DNA of 64,000 nucleotides, from assembly GCA_902596365.1 (NCBI GenBank), contig CACJTT010000004.1, positions 22,376 through 86,375 of the forward strand, in the 5' to 3' direction. The notes beneath the pieces are model-generated. The model was given only the letters and a program-made list of their open reading frames with translations. It made no database searches and was not told where the DNA came from. The translations under genes were made by a program, and so were the position numbers. Below are positions 18,211 to 26,603 of this stretch, piece by piece. This DNA comes from an uncultured Alphaproteobacteria bacterium. GTDB taxonomy: Bacteria; Pseudomonadota; Alphaproteobacteria; HIMB59; GCA-002718135. Each line of letters opens with the position of its first letter. Positions within the stretch are counted from its first letter, which is position 1.

Positions 18211-18431
18211 ATTTGTTTAAAAAATCAAAAAAACACTACATTGATGCTGATGAAACTTATTTTCAACATATGTTTGTAGCTCAAAATATATCATTTCAAT
18301 TACTTAAAGCTTCAATGATGGCATTTATTCACTCTCTAATCCCGGGTCTGTTTCAAACTAATGCAAGCAAAAAAATTATAAGTTTAAATAATTACTTAGA
18401 AGAGAAAAAGAGAATAAAAAATGAAAATTAA
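18207..18431 (+). CDS. DUF6356-like small protein
   Basis: A 74-residue protein starting at the ATG that overlaps the aguA stop (ATGA at 18207-18210); an ATG 36 bases further upstream in the same frame would overlap aguA by 40 bases and seems less likely. The core HYIDADETYFQHMFVAQN followed by a hydrophobic segment and HSLIPGLFQTNASKKI resembles the short alphaproteobacterial family DUF6356, which has no known function and one probable membrane segment. It overlaps aguB by 11 bases. Its place between the two agmatine enzymes suggests co-expression, not a proven role in polyamine metabolism. Confidence 0.7.
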   Translation: MNLFKKSKKHYIDADETYFQHMFVAQNISFQLLKASMMAFIHSLIPGLFQTNASKKIISLNNYLEEKKRIKNEN

Positions 18432-19290
18432 AGTAGCAGCCACTCAAATGACTTGTGATTGGGAAATTGAAAATAATATAAAAAAATCTATCCATTTAAT
18501 TGAAAAAGCAGCTGAACAAGGAGCAAATATAATTTTATTACAAGAGCTCTTTCAAACTCCTTATTTTTGTATTCAATATGATGAAGAAATATTCAAATTA
18601 GCCAAACCTTTTGAGAATAATCCCTTAATAAATAAAATGAGTGATGTTGCAAAAAAACATAAAGTTGTTTTGCCTATAAGTTTTTTTGAAAAAGATAATA
18701 ATGCATATTTTAATTCTATAGCGGTTATTGATGCTGATGGTAAAATACTAGGTAAATACAGAAAGTCACACATACCTGATGGTGCTGGATATCTTGAAAA
18801 GTACTATTTTAATCCAGGTGATACAGGTTTTAAAATTTGGAGTACAACTTATGGTAAAATAGGTATTGGAATTTGTTGGGATCAATGGTTTCCTGAAGCT
18901 GCTAGAATAATGGCTTTAAAAGGAGCAGAAGTTTTGTTTTATCCGACAGCTATTGGAGATGAAATCATGAGCACTTATGATAGCTCTGATGCATGGCAGA
19001 CTGTAATGCAGGGTCATGCAGCAGCAAACATCATGCCTGTTGTTGCATCAAATAGAATTGGCTCAGAGTCAGTAAAAGGTCAGGTTAATGGATTTTATGG
19101 AAGATCTTTTATTTGCAACAGATCTGGTAAAATAATTGCTGAAGCTTCAAAGGACAAGGAAGAAATTATATTAGCTGAAATAGATACTGAAGAAAATCAT
19201 TTATTTAGAAGAAATTGGGGACTTTTTAGAGATAGAAGACCTGAGCTTTATAAAGAAATACTTAGTCTTAATGGAGAAACTAAAGATTAA
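18421..19290 (+). CDS. aguB: N-carbamoylputrescine amidase
   Basis: Nitrilase-superfamily amidohydrolase that releases putrescine, CO2 and ammonia from N-carbamoylputrescine. The catalytic triad is visible: Glu in LLQELFQTPYFC near residue 42, Lys in KYRKSHIPDG near 118, and Cys in GIGICWDQWFPEAARIMA near 155. Segments YDSSDAWQTVMQGHAAANI and RNWGLFRDRRPELY fit the AguB group rather than other nitrilases. At 289 residues the length is as expected. It overlaps the DUF6356-like gene and ends 11 bases into the convergent PuuA-like gene at 19280. Confidence 0.93.
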   Translation: MKIKVAATQMTCDWEIENNIKKSIHLIEKAAEQGANIILLQELFQTPYFCIQYDEEIFKLAKPFENNPLINKMSDVAKKHKVVLPISFFEKDNNAYFNSIAVIDADGKILGKYRKSHIPDGAGYLEKYYFNPGDTGFKIWSTTYGKIGIGICWDQWFPEAARIMALKGAEVLFYPTAIGDEIMSTYDSSDAWQTVMQGHAAANIMPVVASNRIGSESVKGQVNGFYGRSFICNRSGKIIAEASKDKEEIILAEIDTEENHLFRRNWGLFRDRRPELYKEILSLNGETKD

Positions 19291-20662
19291 GATACCATTT
19301 TAATTCTATGTTTGAAATTTCTGAATTAAAAGACTCCTGCTCTTTCCTTTTTAAATCGACATAAATTTTTACATACTCTTTTGTCAGATATTTGTTCATT
19401 ACTTTTGAGCGCTCTAATTTAGATAGTGCTTCACTTATGTTTAAAGGCATCTCTTTGTCTGGATTATCACAAGCATTATCTGTTCTAGGCTTATCTGGGA
19501 TTATTTTATTTTTAAAACCATACATAATGCCTGATAAAATCGAAGATAATACCAAATAGGGGTTAGCCTCTGCTCCAGCTACTCTATGTTCAATCCTTGT
19601 TGCATCTTCATTACTAACTGGAATTCTAAAAGCAACAGATCTGTTATTTGGACCCCAACTTGAATTTACTGGAACAAATTGATCAGGTAAAAATCTTCTA
19701 TATGAATTAATATTTGGGGCAAATATAGCCATAGATTCATACATTGTTTTCTGAAGCCCTCCAATTGCATGAAGTAAATATTTATTTTTTAATTTGTTTT
19801 TAGAAAAAACATTTTTATAATTTTTATCATATAAACTTAAATGCAAATGCATACCACTGCCGGCTTCGTTTAAATAAGGTTTTGAAAGAAAGGTTGCCTC
19901 ATAACCATGTTTGATAGCCGTTTCTTTTACAAGTCTTCTTAATAAAACTGAGTCATCTGCTGCTTTTAATAAATCAACATTACTATTAAGGTTAATTTCA
20001 AATTGTCCAGGGGCAAATTCAGAAGATGCTGTTGATGCTGGTATATTTTGAATTTTACAAAACTTATTTATTTCTTCTAAAAAATCATAGAAATCATCAA
20101 GCTCACTCATTCCATAAACTTGCGTTCCTTCAGTCTGCCTTTTATTTCTCTTTGAAGTTGGAGGTGTTGGGTTTTCATCAAGTTTATTTCTTCTTTTAAT
20201 TAAATAAAATTCTAATTCAAAAGCAACTCTTGGATAAAATTTTAATTTTGCAAAATCATCCCAAACTTTAGCTAAAACATTTCTTGGATCCATGATAGAA
20301 GAATAACGAGACTCATCTTGAATTGTAATTAATACTTGAGCAATACTATCTTTGTGCCATGGAATTAAAGATAGGGTATTTTTTACTGGATAATAATTCG
20401 CATCAGGATCACCATCTGTAAAACCCCTTCCTTCTGCATCTGGACAGTAACCAGAGGTATCAAGTAAAAAAGTTGAATAACAAAATTGTACTCCAGATTT
20501 AAAAATTTTATCTGCATCAGAAATTGGAATTCTTTTACCTCTAATTATGCCTGATAAATCGCCTAAAATCACATCAAGATATTTAATTTTTTTATGTTGT
20601 TTTAAAAAGTAGCTAAACTCTTCAATGCTTGCTAACTCCACTTTTTTGTATTTTGATTTCAT
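19280..20662 (-). CDS. Glutamine-synthetase family ligase, PuuA-like, second copy
   Basis: Glutamine-synthetase fold enzyme, probably adding glutamate to putrescine or another amine. Seen: YLDVILGDLSGIIRGKRIP at residues about 24-42, RVAFELEFYLIKRRN near 142, SSEFAPGQFEINLN near 212, LSKPYLNEAGSGMHLHLS near 256, NINSYRRFLPDQFVP near 312, NNRSVAFRIP, and RIEHRVAGAEANPYLVLSSI. It differs clearly from the copy at 13042, so the pair probably divides substrates or is regulated differently. It converges on aguB and is divergent from the Pot substrate-binding protein gene, a context that fits putrescine use. Confidence 0.87.
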   Translation of the reverse strand: MKSKYKKVELASIEEFSYFLKQHKKIKYLDVILGDLSGIIRGKRIPISDADKIFKSGVQFCYSTFLLDTSGYCPDAEGRGFTDGDPDANYYPVKNTLSLIPWHKDSIAQVLITIQDESRYSSIMDPRNVLAKVWDDFAKLKFYPRVAFELEFYLIKRRNKLDENPTPPTSKRNKRQTEGTQVYGMSELDDFYDFLEEINKFCKIQNIPASTASSEFAPGQFEINLNSNVDLLKAADDSVLLRRLVKETAIKHGYEATFLSKPYLNEAGSGMHLHLSLYDKNYKNVFSKNKLKNKYLLHAIGGLQKTMYESMAIFAPNINSYRRFLPDQFVPVNSSWGPNNRSVAFRIPVSNEDATRIEHRVAGAEANPYLVLSSILSGIMYGFKNKIIPDKPRTDNACDNPDKEMPLNISEALSKLERSKVMNKYLTKEYVKIYVDLKRKEQESFNSEISNIELKWYLNL

Positions 20663-20730
20663 AAAATAAATTTAACTAAGCATTTTAGGGCATAAATGAA
20701 AGTTAATTTATATAATTTTTAAAAAAAGTG

Positions 20731-20786
20731 TTGAAAAAAGGCAATTTATTTGTTGTTATGAATATATAATTTGGAAGGAAAAATTT
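20731..20786 (+). promoter_or_regulatory. Candidate sigma-70 promoter and ribosome binding site for the Pot binding protein gene
   Basis: A -35-like TTGAAA at 20731-20736 and a -10-like TGTTAT at 20754-20759 are separated by 17 bases. A purine-rich GGAAGG at 20773-20778 precedes the ATG at 20787. The 124-base divergent gap 20663-20786 holds nothing else recognisable, and no copy of the TTGAAT palindrome. Confidence 0.4.
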
Positions 20787-21899
20787 ATGCCTAAATACGA
20801 TTTATCAAAACGAATTGTAAATGGTGAGCTAACAAGAAGACAAATGTTAAAAGGTCTTGGTGCAGCTGGTGTTCTATCTACAACAATACCTCTATTACCA
20901 AAAACTGCATTTGCTAAACAACAAGCTCAGCTATTTACTTGGGGTGGTTACGATGATCCTGGTCTATATTCTGGTTATATTGAGAAGCATGGGGGTGATC
21001 CTGAATATTCTATTTTTGGAGATGCCGAAGAGGGACTACAAAAACTACGTTCAGGATATGTAGTTGATCTTGCTCATCCATGTCACTCAGATCCACCAAG
21101 ATGGAATAGAGCTGGAGTAATTCAACCTCTTGATACTAGCAGATTAAGTAACTGGAATGATTTATTTCCAGAGTTAATAAATATGAGTACAATAAACTTT
21201 GATGGCAACTATTGGATGGCGCCAGTTGATTGGGGTGATACATCTATCGTTTATAATCCTGATAAAGTTGATTGGGTAAAACCAGGAGAAGAAAGTTTTA
21301 GTCTTTTATGGGATGAAAGAATGAAAGGTAAATTTGCCATAATGGACTCTGCAGCAGACTCTTGGTATGTTTATGCAATTGCTCTTGGGCTTGATGTTAA
21401 GAAAATGGAAAATATCACAAAAGCTGATGTTGATATGGTTTATGAAAAAGCCGCAGGTTGGAGAGGTAATGTAAAAATGTTTACAACTGATACTGCAACC
21501 ATGGAACAAGCGCTTATGGATGAAGAAGTATGGGCTGCTTTATGCTGGAATGAATCATCTTGGAATTCAGGTTATCCTATGATGAGTCCAAAAGAAGGTA
21601 CTCTTACTTGGTCGTGTGGTTTAGTTTTGCATAAAGATGCACCAAATCTTGATCTTGCATATGATTTAATTGATGCAGCAATAAGTGCTGAATCTTCGGC
21701 TTATATGTTGAGTGAATGGGGATATGGGCACTCTAATAAAAAGGGTTTTGATACAATAAGTAAAGAAGCACTTGCTGAAAGAGGTGTTGCTCAAGATCCA
21801 ATTACACATCTTGCTAATGGTAATTTTAATAATAGTCCTAGTGATGAAGTTAATGACTACATCGAACAAAAATGGGCTGAGTATACTATTGGAGGCTAA
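20787..21899 (+). CDS. Polyamine-type ABC transporter substrate-binding protein (PotD/PotF family), Tat-exported
   Basis: Periplasmic binding protein for a putrescine/spermidine-type ABC importer. The N-terminus has a twin-arginine signal (LTRRQMLKGLGAAGVLST from about residue 19) ending at a likely AFA cleavage site near residue 43, an unusual export route for this family but common where RRxxLK-type leaders occur. The mature protein has PotD-like segments (DVKKMENITKADVDMVYEKA, AALCWNESSW). It is followed by a strong terminator, and the matching ATPase and permease genes lie convergently just beyond. Ligand is inferred from neighbours; other amines are possible. Confidence 0.85.
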   Translation: MPKYDLSKRIVNGELTRRQMLKGLGAAGVLSTTIPLLPKTAFAKQQAQLFTWGGYDDPGLYSGYIEKHGGDPEYSIFGDAEEGLQKLRSGYVVDLAHPCHSDPPRWNRAGVIQPLDTSRLSNWNDLFPELINMSTINFDGNYWMAPVDWGDTSIVYNPDKVDWVKPGEESFSLLWDERMKGKFAIMDSAADSWYVYAIALGLDVKKMENITKADVDMVYEKAAGWRGNVKMFTTDTATMEQALMDEEVWAALCWNESSWNSGYPMMSPKEGTLTWSCGLVLHKDAPNLDLAYDLIDAAISAESSAYMLSEWGYGHSNKKGFDTISKEALAERGVAQDPITHLANGNFNNSPSDEVNDYIEQKWAEYTIGG

Positions 21900-21907
21900 C
21901 AAATATT

Positions 21908-21935
21908 AAACCCGCTCTTAGGAGCGGGTTTTTTT
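21908..21935 (+). terminator. Rho-independent terminator after the Pot binding protein gene
   Basis: A perfect 10-base inverted repeat, AAACCCGCTC (21908-21917) and GAGCGGGTTT (21922-21931), with a 4-base loop, is followed by a run of T to 21935. This GC-rich stem stands out in a very AT-rich window. It begins 8 bases after the stop codon and reaches the stop of the convergent potA-like gene, so it may also serve that gene, though the T-tract on that side is weak. Confidence 0.92.
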
Positions 21936-23016
21936 AATCCTTTATAATTTTTAAATTATTAGAACTAAAATTCACAAAACAATTATCATTCTCACTAAAA
22001 GGCTCTTTGGTTTCATTTTTTGATACCATTAAAATTTTATCAGAGTTATTTAATTGCACATAAAAATAAGTGCTCTCTCCATAGAATGATATATTTTTAA
22101 CATTACCTTGAAAATTATAGTCATAGTTGGGATCACTTATTTTGGAAATTGTTATTTCCTCAGGTCTAATAGCAATATTAATTCTATCATTTTCAATTAT
22201 TTGTTGATAGTTTTTTAATTGCATTGAGCCAAAACAATCTACTTCAATTAAAAGATTTTCATTTGAAACACTTTTAATTTCAGCACCCAATATATTAATA
22301 TTGCCAATAAATTGAGAAACAAATTTATTTTTAGGATTATGATAAATTTCTTTTGGTGGAGATACTTGGAGAATATTACCTTCATCCATAACGGCTATTC
22401 TATCAGACATAGTCATTGCCTCTTCTTGGTCGTGGGTAACAAAGATAAAAGTAATACCTAAGCTTTTTTGCAAATTTCTTAATTCAATTTGCATCTCTTC
22501 TCTTAATTTTTTATCAAGAGCACCAAGGGGTTCATCAAGAAGTAGCACTTTTGGTTGTTTGACTAAAGCTCTTGCAAGTGCAATCCTTTGCCTTTGCCCT
22601 CCTGATAACTGATTTGAGTATCTATTTTCATAACCTTCAAGTTGAACCATCTTCAGAGCATTTTCTACTCTTTTTTGCATTTCATCTTTACTTAAATTTT
22701 CTTTTCTTAATCCAAACTCAATATTTCTTTGAACATTAATATGTGGAAAAATTGCATAATTTTGAAATACCATATTTGAGGGACGAAGGTTTGGTGGGAG
22801 AGATGTTACATTGGCATCATCAAAAAAAACTTCACCTTCTGAGGGATATTCAAAGCCAGCTAATATTCTTAGTAAAGTTGTTTTGCCACATCCAGAAGGT
22901 CCAAGAAGTGAAAAAAATTCACCCTCTTCTACTTCAAGGTTAATATTTTTTAAAACTTCAACATCTCCGAAACTTTTGGATAAATTTTTAATTTTTATGT
23001 AATTTTTAATGCTCAT
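21934..23016 (-). CDS. potA: Spermidine/putrescine-type ABC transporter ATPase
   Basis: Energy-coupling subunit of the polyamine importer. Walker A GPSGCGKTT near residue 38, Q-loop MVFQNYAIFPH near 82, ABC signature LSGGQRQRIALARAL near 136, Walker B VLLLDEPLGALD near 156 and switch His in FIFVTHDQEEAMTMSDR near 193 are all present. After about residue 240 a TOBE-type beta domain (INIAIRPEEITI) follows, as in PotA. The length of 360 is normal. Three leftward genes (permease, permease, ATPase) are nearly contiguous, in the order potB, potC, potA. Confidence 0.92.
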   Translation of the reverse strand: MSIKNYIKIKNLSKSFGDVEVLKNINLEVEEGEFFSLLGPSGCGKTTLLRILAGFEYPSEGEVFFDDANVTSLPPNLRPSNMVFQNYAIFPHINVQRNIEFGLRKENLSKDEMQKRVENALKMVQLEGYENRYSNQLSGGQRQRIALARALVKQPKVLLLDEPLGALDKKLREEMQIELRNLQKSLGITFIFVTHDQEEAMTMSDRIAVMDEGNILQVSPPKEIYHNPKNKFVSQFIGNINILGAEIKSVSNENLLIEVDCFGSMQLKNYQQIIENDRINIAIRPEEITISKISDPNYDYNFQGNVKNISFYGESTYFYVQLNNSDKILMVSKNETKEPFSENDNCFVNFSSNNLKIIKD

Positions 23017-23020
23017 AAAT

Positions 23021-23827
23021 TCAAATACCTATACTGAAATCTTTTTTCTTACCTTGTCCAAGATTTCTTAACCAATAAGCTGTCATAACAATTAATGAAG
23101 TGACTATAATAATTATAGCGCCTAAAGCCAATATATGAGGGAATTTTTTTGGAAATCTCAATTGACTCCACATATATATTGGAAGTGTCTGGTCACTAGA
23201 GCTTAAAAAGAAAGCTAATATAAACTCATCAAATGAGATAACGAATGCTAAAAGTAATGAAGCAATTATACCTGGCAGCAATAATGGGAAAGTAACTCTC
23301 CAAAAGGTCCAAAAAGAATTTTCACCTAAATCCATTGAGGCCTCCTCTAAACTTTTATCAAAGCCTTCCATTCTTGATATTAAAATTAGCATGCAAAAAG
23401 GAGTACAAAAAAGAATATGGGAAATTGTAACAGGTATTAAACCCAGTTTTAATCCCATACTAGTCCATATAACTATCAAAGCTACTGCAATTATTATTTC
23501 AGGAATTATGAATGGTAAAAGTATTGCTCCATAAGATAGTCCATGGAATTTAACTTTGTATCTTGTAAATGCTTTAGCTGCAAATAAGGCTATAAATGTA
23601 CTTACTACTGAAGCAATAATGCCCACTTTAATGCTATTAAACAGGGCTTGGTGAAGTCTGCTTTTATTCCACATTTGTATATACCAATCAAAAGTAAACC
23701 CCTTCAAAGGAAACACCATGTGAAATGAGTCATTAAAAGAGAAAATTGGCAATAAAAGAACAGGGATATACAAAAAAGCAAAGTAAAAAACACAATAGAT
23801 AAAAAGTGTGTTGTTCTTATTATACAT
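23021..23827 (-). CDS. potC: Polyamine-type ABC transporter permease (PotC family)
   Basis: Inner-membrane permease subunit with about six hydrophobic segments. The cytoplasmic EAA loop that docks onto the ATPase reads LEEASMDLGENSFWTFWRVT near residue 160. The N-terminal part (LYIPVLLLPIFSFNDS followed by GFTFDWYIQMW) is typical of the PotC/PotI subfamily. At 268 residues the length is normal. It overlaps the upstream permease gene by one base and is 4 bases before the ATPase gene, so translation is probably coupled across the transporter. Ligand specificity rests on the binding protein, not on this subunit. Confidence 0.9.
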   Translation of the reverse strand: MYNKNNTLFIYCVFYFAFLYIPVLLLPIFSFNDSFHMVFPLKGFTFDWYIQMWNKSRLHQALFNSIKVGIIASVVSTFIALFAAKAFTRYKVKFHGLSYGAILLPFIIPEIIIAVALIVIWTSMGLKLGLIPVTISHILFCTPFCMLILISRMEGFDKSLEEASMDLGENSFWTFWRVTFPLLLPGIIASLLLAFVISFDEFILAFFLSSSDQTLPIYMWSQLRFPKKFPHILALGAIIIIVTSLIVMTAYWLRNLGQGKKKDFSIGI

Positions 23828-24711
23828 TAGGACATCCTCATTGAAACTTTTTTAGTAATGTAAGTAACCAAAGCGGCAATTAAGCACACAGTGGTAAGCA
23901 TTAATACAGCCGAAGCTGCACCTAAAGGAAAATTGTTGGCTCTTCCAAATAAACTTTGAATCATATTAGATAACATTCGACCATCAGTCCCTCCAACTAA
24001 CTGGGGCGTCACATAATCTCCTACTGTTGGTATAAAAATAATTAATATTGCTCCAATAACTCCCGGTAAAGACAATGGAAAAGTAACTCTCCAAAAGGTT
24101 TCAAATTTTGTATTACCAAGATCATAAGATGCTTCCAAAAGTGACTTATCAATTTTATCAAGAGATACATATAAAGGTAAAATAGCAAAGGCTGCCCATG
24201 CATGAGATAAAGTTATTATTACAGCTGCTTGGTTGTATAATAAAAAACCAAGAGGTTCATCAATCATTCCAGTTCCCATTAAAGCAGAATTAATTACACC
24301 TTTATTTCCTAAGATGACTCTCCATGAAAAAACTCTTAATAAATAGCTTGTCCAAAAAGGAAGTGTCATTAACACTATCCAAAGCATTTTATTTTTTTTA
24401 ACATAAAAGGCGATGTAATAAGCTAAAGGATAGGTAGTTACTAAAGTCAAAAGTGTAACAAAAAATGATATCTTGACTGAACGAAATAAAAGCATTGAAA
24501 AAATTGGTTTTGAAAAAAAATCTTCATATCTCCCTGTTGTAAAAGTTCTATCAATTTCAATCATAGAGATCTGTGTGTTAAAACTTGTAAAAATCATGAC
24601 AATCATTGGAGCGGCCATAGCAAAAATAACTAAAATTAATGCAGGACTTAAAAGAGTATAGGCTTTAGCCTGATCACTTCTGAAATATATGTTTTGTATG
24701 GTTGAATTCAT
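23827..24711 (-). CDS. potB: Polyamine-type ABC transporter permease (PotB family)
   Basis: Inner-membrane permease subunit with about six transmembrane segments. Visible motifs are the PotB/PotH-type N-terminal region (YTLLSPALILVIFAMAAPMI), LPFWTSYLLRVFSWRVILG near residue 123, and the EAA loop LLEASYDLGNTKFETFWRVT near 190, followed by IIFIPTVGDYVTPQLVGG. The 294-residue length fits. It is the first gene of the leftward pot set and starts 1 base after the acyl-CoA dehydrogenase gene ends. The transporter genes may therefore be read from the promoter upstream of the TetR gene as well. Confidence 0.9.
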   Translation of the reverse strand: MNSTIQNIYFRSDQAKAYTLLSPALILVIFAMAAPMIVMIFTSFNTQISMIEIDRTFTTGRYEDFFSKPIFSMLLFRSVKISFFVTLLTLVTTYPLAYYIAFYVKKNKMLWIVLMTLPFWTSYLLRVFSWRVILGNKGVINSALMGTGMIDEPLGFLLYNQAAVIITLSHAWAAFAILPLYVSLDKIDKSLLEASYDLGNTKFETFWRVTFPLSLPGVIGAILIIFIPTVGDYVTPQLVGGTDGRMLSNMIQSLFGRANNFPLGAASAVLMLTTVCLIAALVTYITKKVSMRMS

Positions 24712-24712
24712 A

Positions 24713-25888
24713 TTAAATTAAATTTTCTAAACCTCTTTTATAAAGTGAATTTGCTATAATGATACGTTGAATTTCACTTGTTCCTTCCCAAATTCTATCA
24801 GCTCTTAATTCTCTAAAAAAACGTTCAGCCACATTTTCTCTCATATAACCTCTTCCTCCAAAAATCTGTACCGAACGATCAGCAACTCGGTTTGCCATTT
24901 CTGATGCATAAAGCTTAATCATTGAACATTTAGCATGTAAAATTTTTACATCTTGATTATTGTCATGTTCTTTACAAATCTCATATAATAAAAGTCTAGT
25001 GGCCGCTAGTTCAGTTACACTATCTGCTAACATGGATTGAATTAATTGATAATCTTTAATCTTACTTCCACCAGACTCCCTTTCTTTAGTAAACTGTGTT
25101 ACTTCAGAGATTAATCTTTCAGCAGCACCACAGCATCTAGCGGCTATACCTAATCTTTCATGTCTAAACCATGCATGTGTGTAAGACATTCCATCATCTT
25201 CTTTACCTATGATGTGGCTTATCGGTATTTTAACATTATTAAATTTATAAATTGAATGGTGATGCGCAAACGTATGACTAAATGCAGGTGAGTCCACTAA
25301 CTCTATTCCTTTCTCATTAATATCAACAATAAATAACGCATGATTATTTTTATTTTTTCCAGATTTAAGCCTTGCCTGTAAAAAAAAGAAATCAGCTTTG
25401 TTTGCACTTGTTACATACCACTTTTCACCGTTAATAACATATTGATCTCCAACTAACTCAGCCGTGGCTTTAATAGATCCATTTACATCAGAACCTGATC
25501 CTTTTTCAGTAATTGCGTAACATTCTTTCTTGGTTCCATTCATTAAGGGTTTTAAATATTCTTTTTTTTGATAATCTGAAAAAACTTCTTCCATCCAATC
25601 TTGAGCTTCAGAAAAACACCAACACAAAGCATTCGTTACCCTTCCAAGTTGCTCCCAGATGATCATTTGCTCAAACATTGAAAGTTCTAAACCGCCCTCT
25701 TTTTTTGAAATGCCCATTCCTGGTAGTCCAAATTTAATTGCTAATTGTTGATGTTTCTTTTCTATTTCCCTTGGAATATTTCCTTCATTTTTTTCAGCGT
25801 AAATTTCCCAAGGAATAAGCTCAGTATCTACAAATTTTCTTATTTTTTTTTGCCACTCCAATGAATCTTTAGTCATTCCACTATACAT
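24713..25888 (-). CDS. Acyl-CoA dehydrogenase family protein (possible trimethylammonio-acyl-CoA dehydrogenase)
   Basis: Flavin-dependent dehydrogenase of the acyl-CoA dehydrogenase fold, 391 residues. Seen: CYAITEKGSGSDVNGSIKATA near residue 130, WYVTSANKADFFFLQARL near 160, and the C-terminal FGGRGYMRENVAERFFRELR and RIWEGTSEIQRIIIANSLY, where the Glu of EGTSEIQ is the usual catalytic base position. Its start overlaps the end of the BetI-like regulator gene by 8 bases, so it lies in the repressor's own operon. Given the carnitine genes that follow on the other side, gamma-butyrobetainyl-CoA or a related acyl-CoA is a plausible substrate; this is context inference. Confidence 0.85.
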   Translation of the reverse strand: MYSGMTKDSLEWQKKIRKFVDTELIPWEIYAEKNEGNIPREIEKKHQQLAIKFGLPGMGISKKEGGLELSMFEQMIIWEQLGRVTNALCWCFSEAQDWMEEVFSDYQKKEYLKPLMNGTKKECYAITEKGSGSDVNGSIKATAELVGDQYVINGEKWYVTSANKADFFFLQARLKSGKNKNNHALFIVDINEKGIELVDSPAFSHTFAHHHSIYKFNNVKIPISHIIGKEDDGMSYTHAWFRHERLGIAARCCGAAERLISEVTQFTKERESGGSKIKDYQLIQSMLADSVTELAATRLLLYEICKEHDNNQDVKILHAKCSMIKLYASEMANRVADRSVQIFGGRGYMRENVAERFFRELRADRIWEGTSEIQRIIIANSLYKRGLENLI

Positions 25889-26540
25889 TTTTTATTCCTT
25901 TAAATTGTTTTGGGAAATGTGATTTTAAATAATCTAGACAAATTCTTTTAGATTCTTTTCTATTATATTTCATTGGTTCATCTAATTGATTTAACCATAG
26001 TCCCATAATTAAAGCATGAAAAGCAATAGCTAAGTTTTTTTTAGATAAATTATTTTTTTCTTTTTTAATTAATTCTTCAAATATATCCTCTGTAACATTT
26101 TGATAATATAAATCTCTTTCTCTGCAAATTTGACGATATGCAGGTTTAAATTTTGTTTCACTTAAAAAAGTAAACCAAACAGATAATTTTTCAGGTGAAC
26201 AAATTTTTGGACTAAAATCATTATTAATCATATTTATTAATTTCATGATTGGATCATTTCCTGATTTTTTAATGTATTTATCAAACGATTTTAAATATTC
26301 ATTTGATATAAATTTTAACGTTTCAATTAATAAGATTTCTTTACTTTTAAAATGAAAATTAACAATACCTTGAGATAAGCCTGCTCCACTTGAAACATCA
26401 TGCATTGTTAACTCATTAATTCCTTTTTTTGATAAATTTTTAATTGTTGAAGAAATAAGTTTTAAATTACTACTTTTCTTATTTGCTAGTCTCTGATTTC
26501 TATTATTCATTTTATGTTCAAAAAAAGAATATTTTTTCAT
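25881..26540 (-). CDS. TetR-family transcriptional regulator, BetI-like
   Basis: One-component repressor candidate of 219 residues. The N-terminal helix-turn-helix covers about residues 25-70 (KLISSTIKNLSKKGINELTM, VSSGAGLSQGIVNFHFKSKE), with the 'GIVN-HF-SKE' wording close to BetI. The C-terminal ligand domain carries KLSVWFTFLSETKFKPAYRQ and ICRERDLYYQ, which also resemble BetI. A second ATG ten codons in (26510) is an alternative start. A palindrome lies 28 bases upstream of the first start, between this gene and the divergent flavoprotein gene. BetI proteins respond to choline; here the ligand may be another quaternary amine. Confidence 0.85.
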   Translation of the reverse strand: MKKYSFFEHKMNNRNQRLANKKSSNLKLISSTIKNLSKKGINELTMHDVSSGAGLSQGIVNFHFKSKEILLIETLKFISNEYLKSFDKYIKKSGNDPIMKLINMINNDFSPKICSPEKLSVWFTFLSETKFKPAYRQICRERDLYYQNVTEDIFEELIKKEKNNLSKKNLAIAFHALIMGLWLNQLDEPMKYNRKESKRICLDYLKSHFPKQFKGIKNV

Positions 26541-26568
26541 AAAATCGTTAATTTTACAAGAAATTTGG

Positions 26569-26584
26569 TTGAATGCTCATTCAA
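26569..26584. promoter_or_regulatory. Palindromic operator TTGAAT-GCTC-ATTCAA (site 2)
   Basis: TTGAATGCTCATTCAA has perfect 6-base arms (7 bases if TTGAATG and CATTCAA are paired). It sits in the 63-base divergent region between the BetI-like repressor gene and the CrtI/PYROXD2-like flavoprotein gene, 19 bases before the ATG at 26604. Location beside the regulator gene is the best argument that this repressor binds it and controls both directions. The same element occurs at 15655-15670 and 34876-34891. Confidence 0.65.
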
Positions 26585-26603
26585 AGAAATATAAGAAAAT
26601 AAA

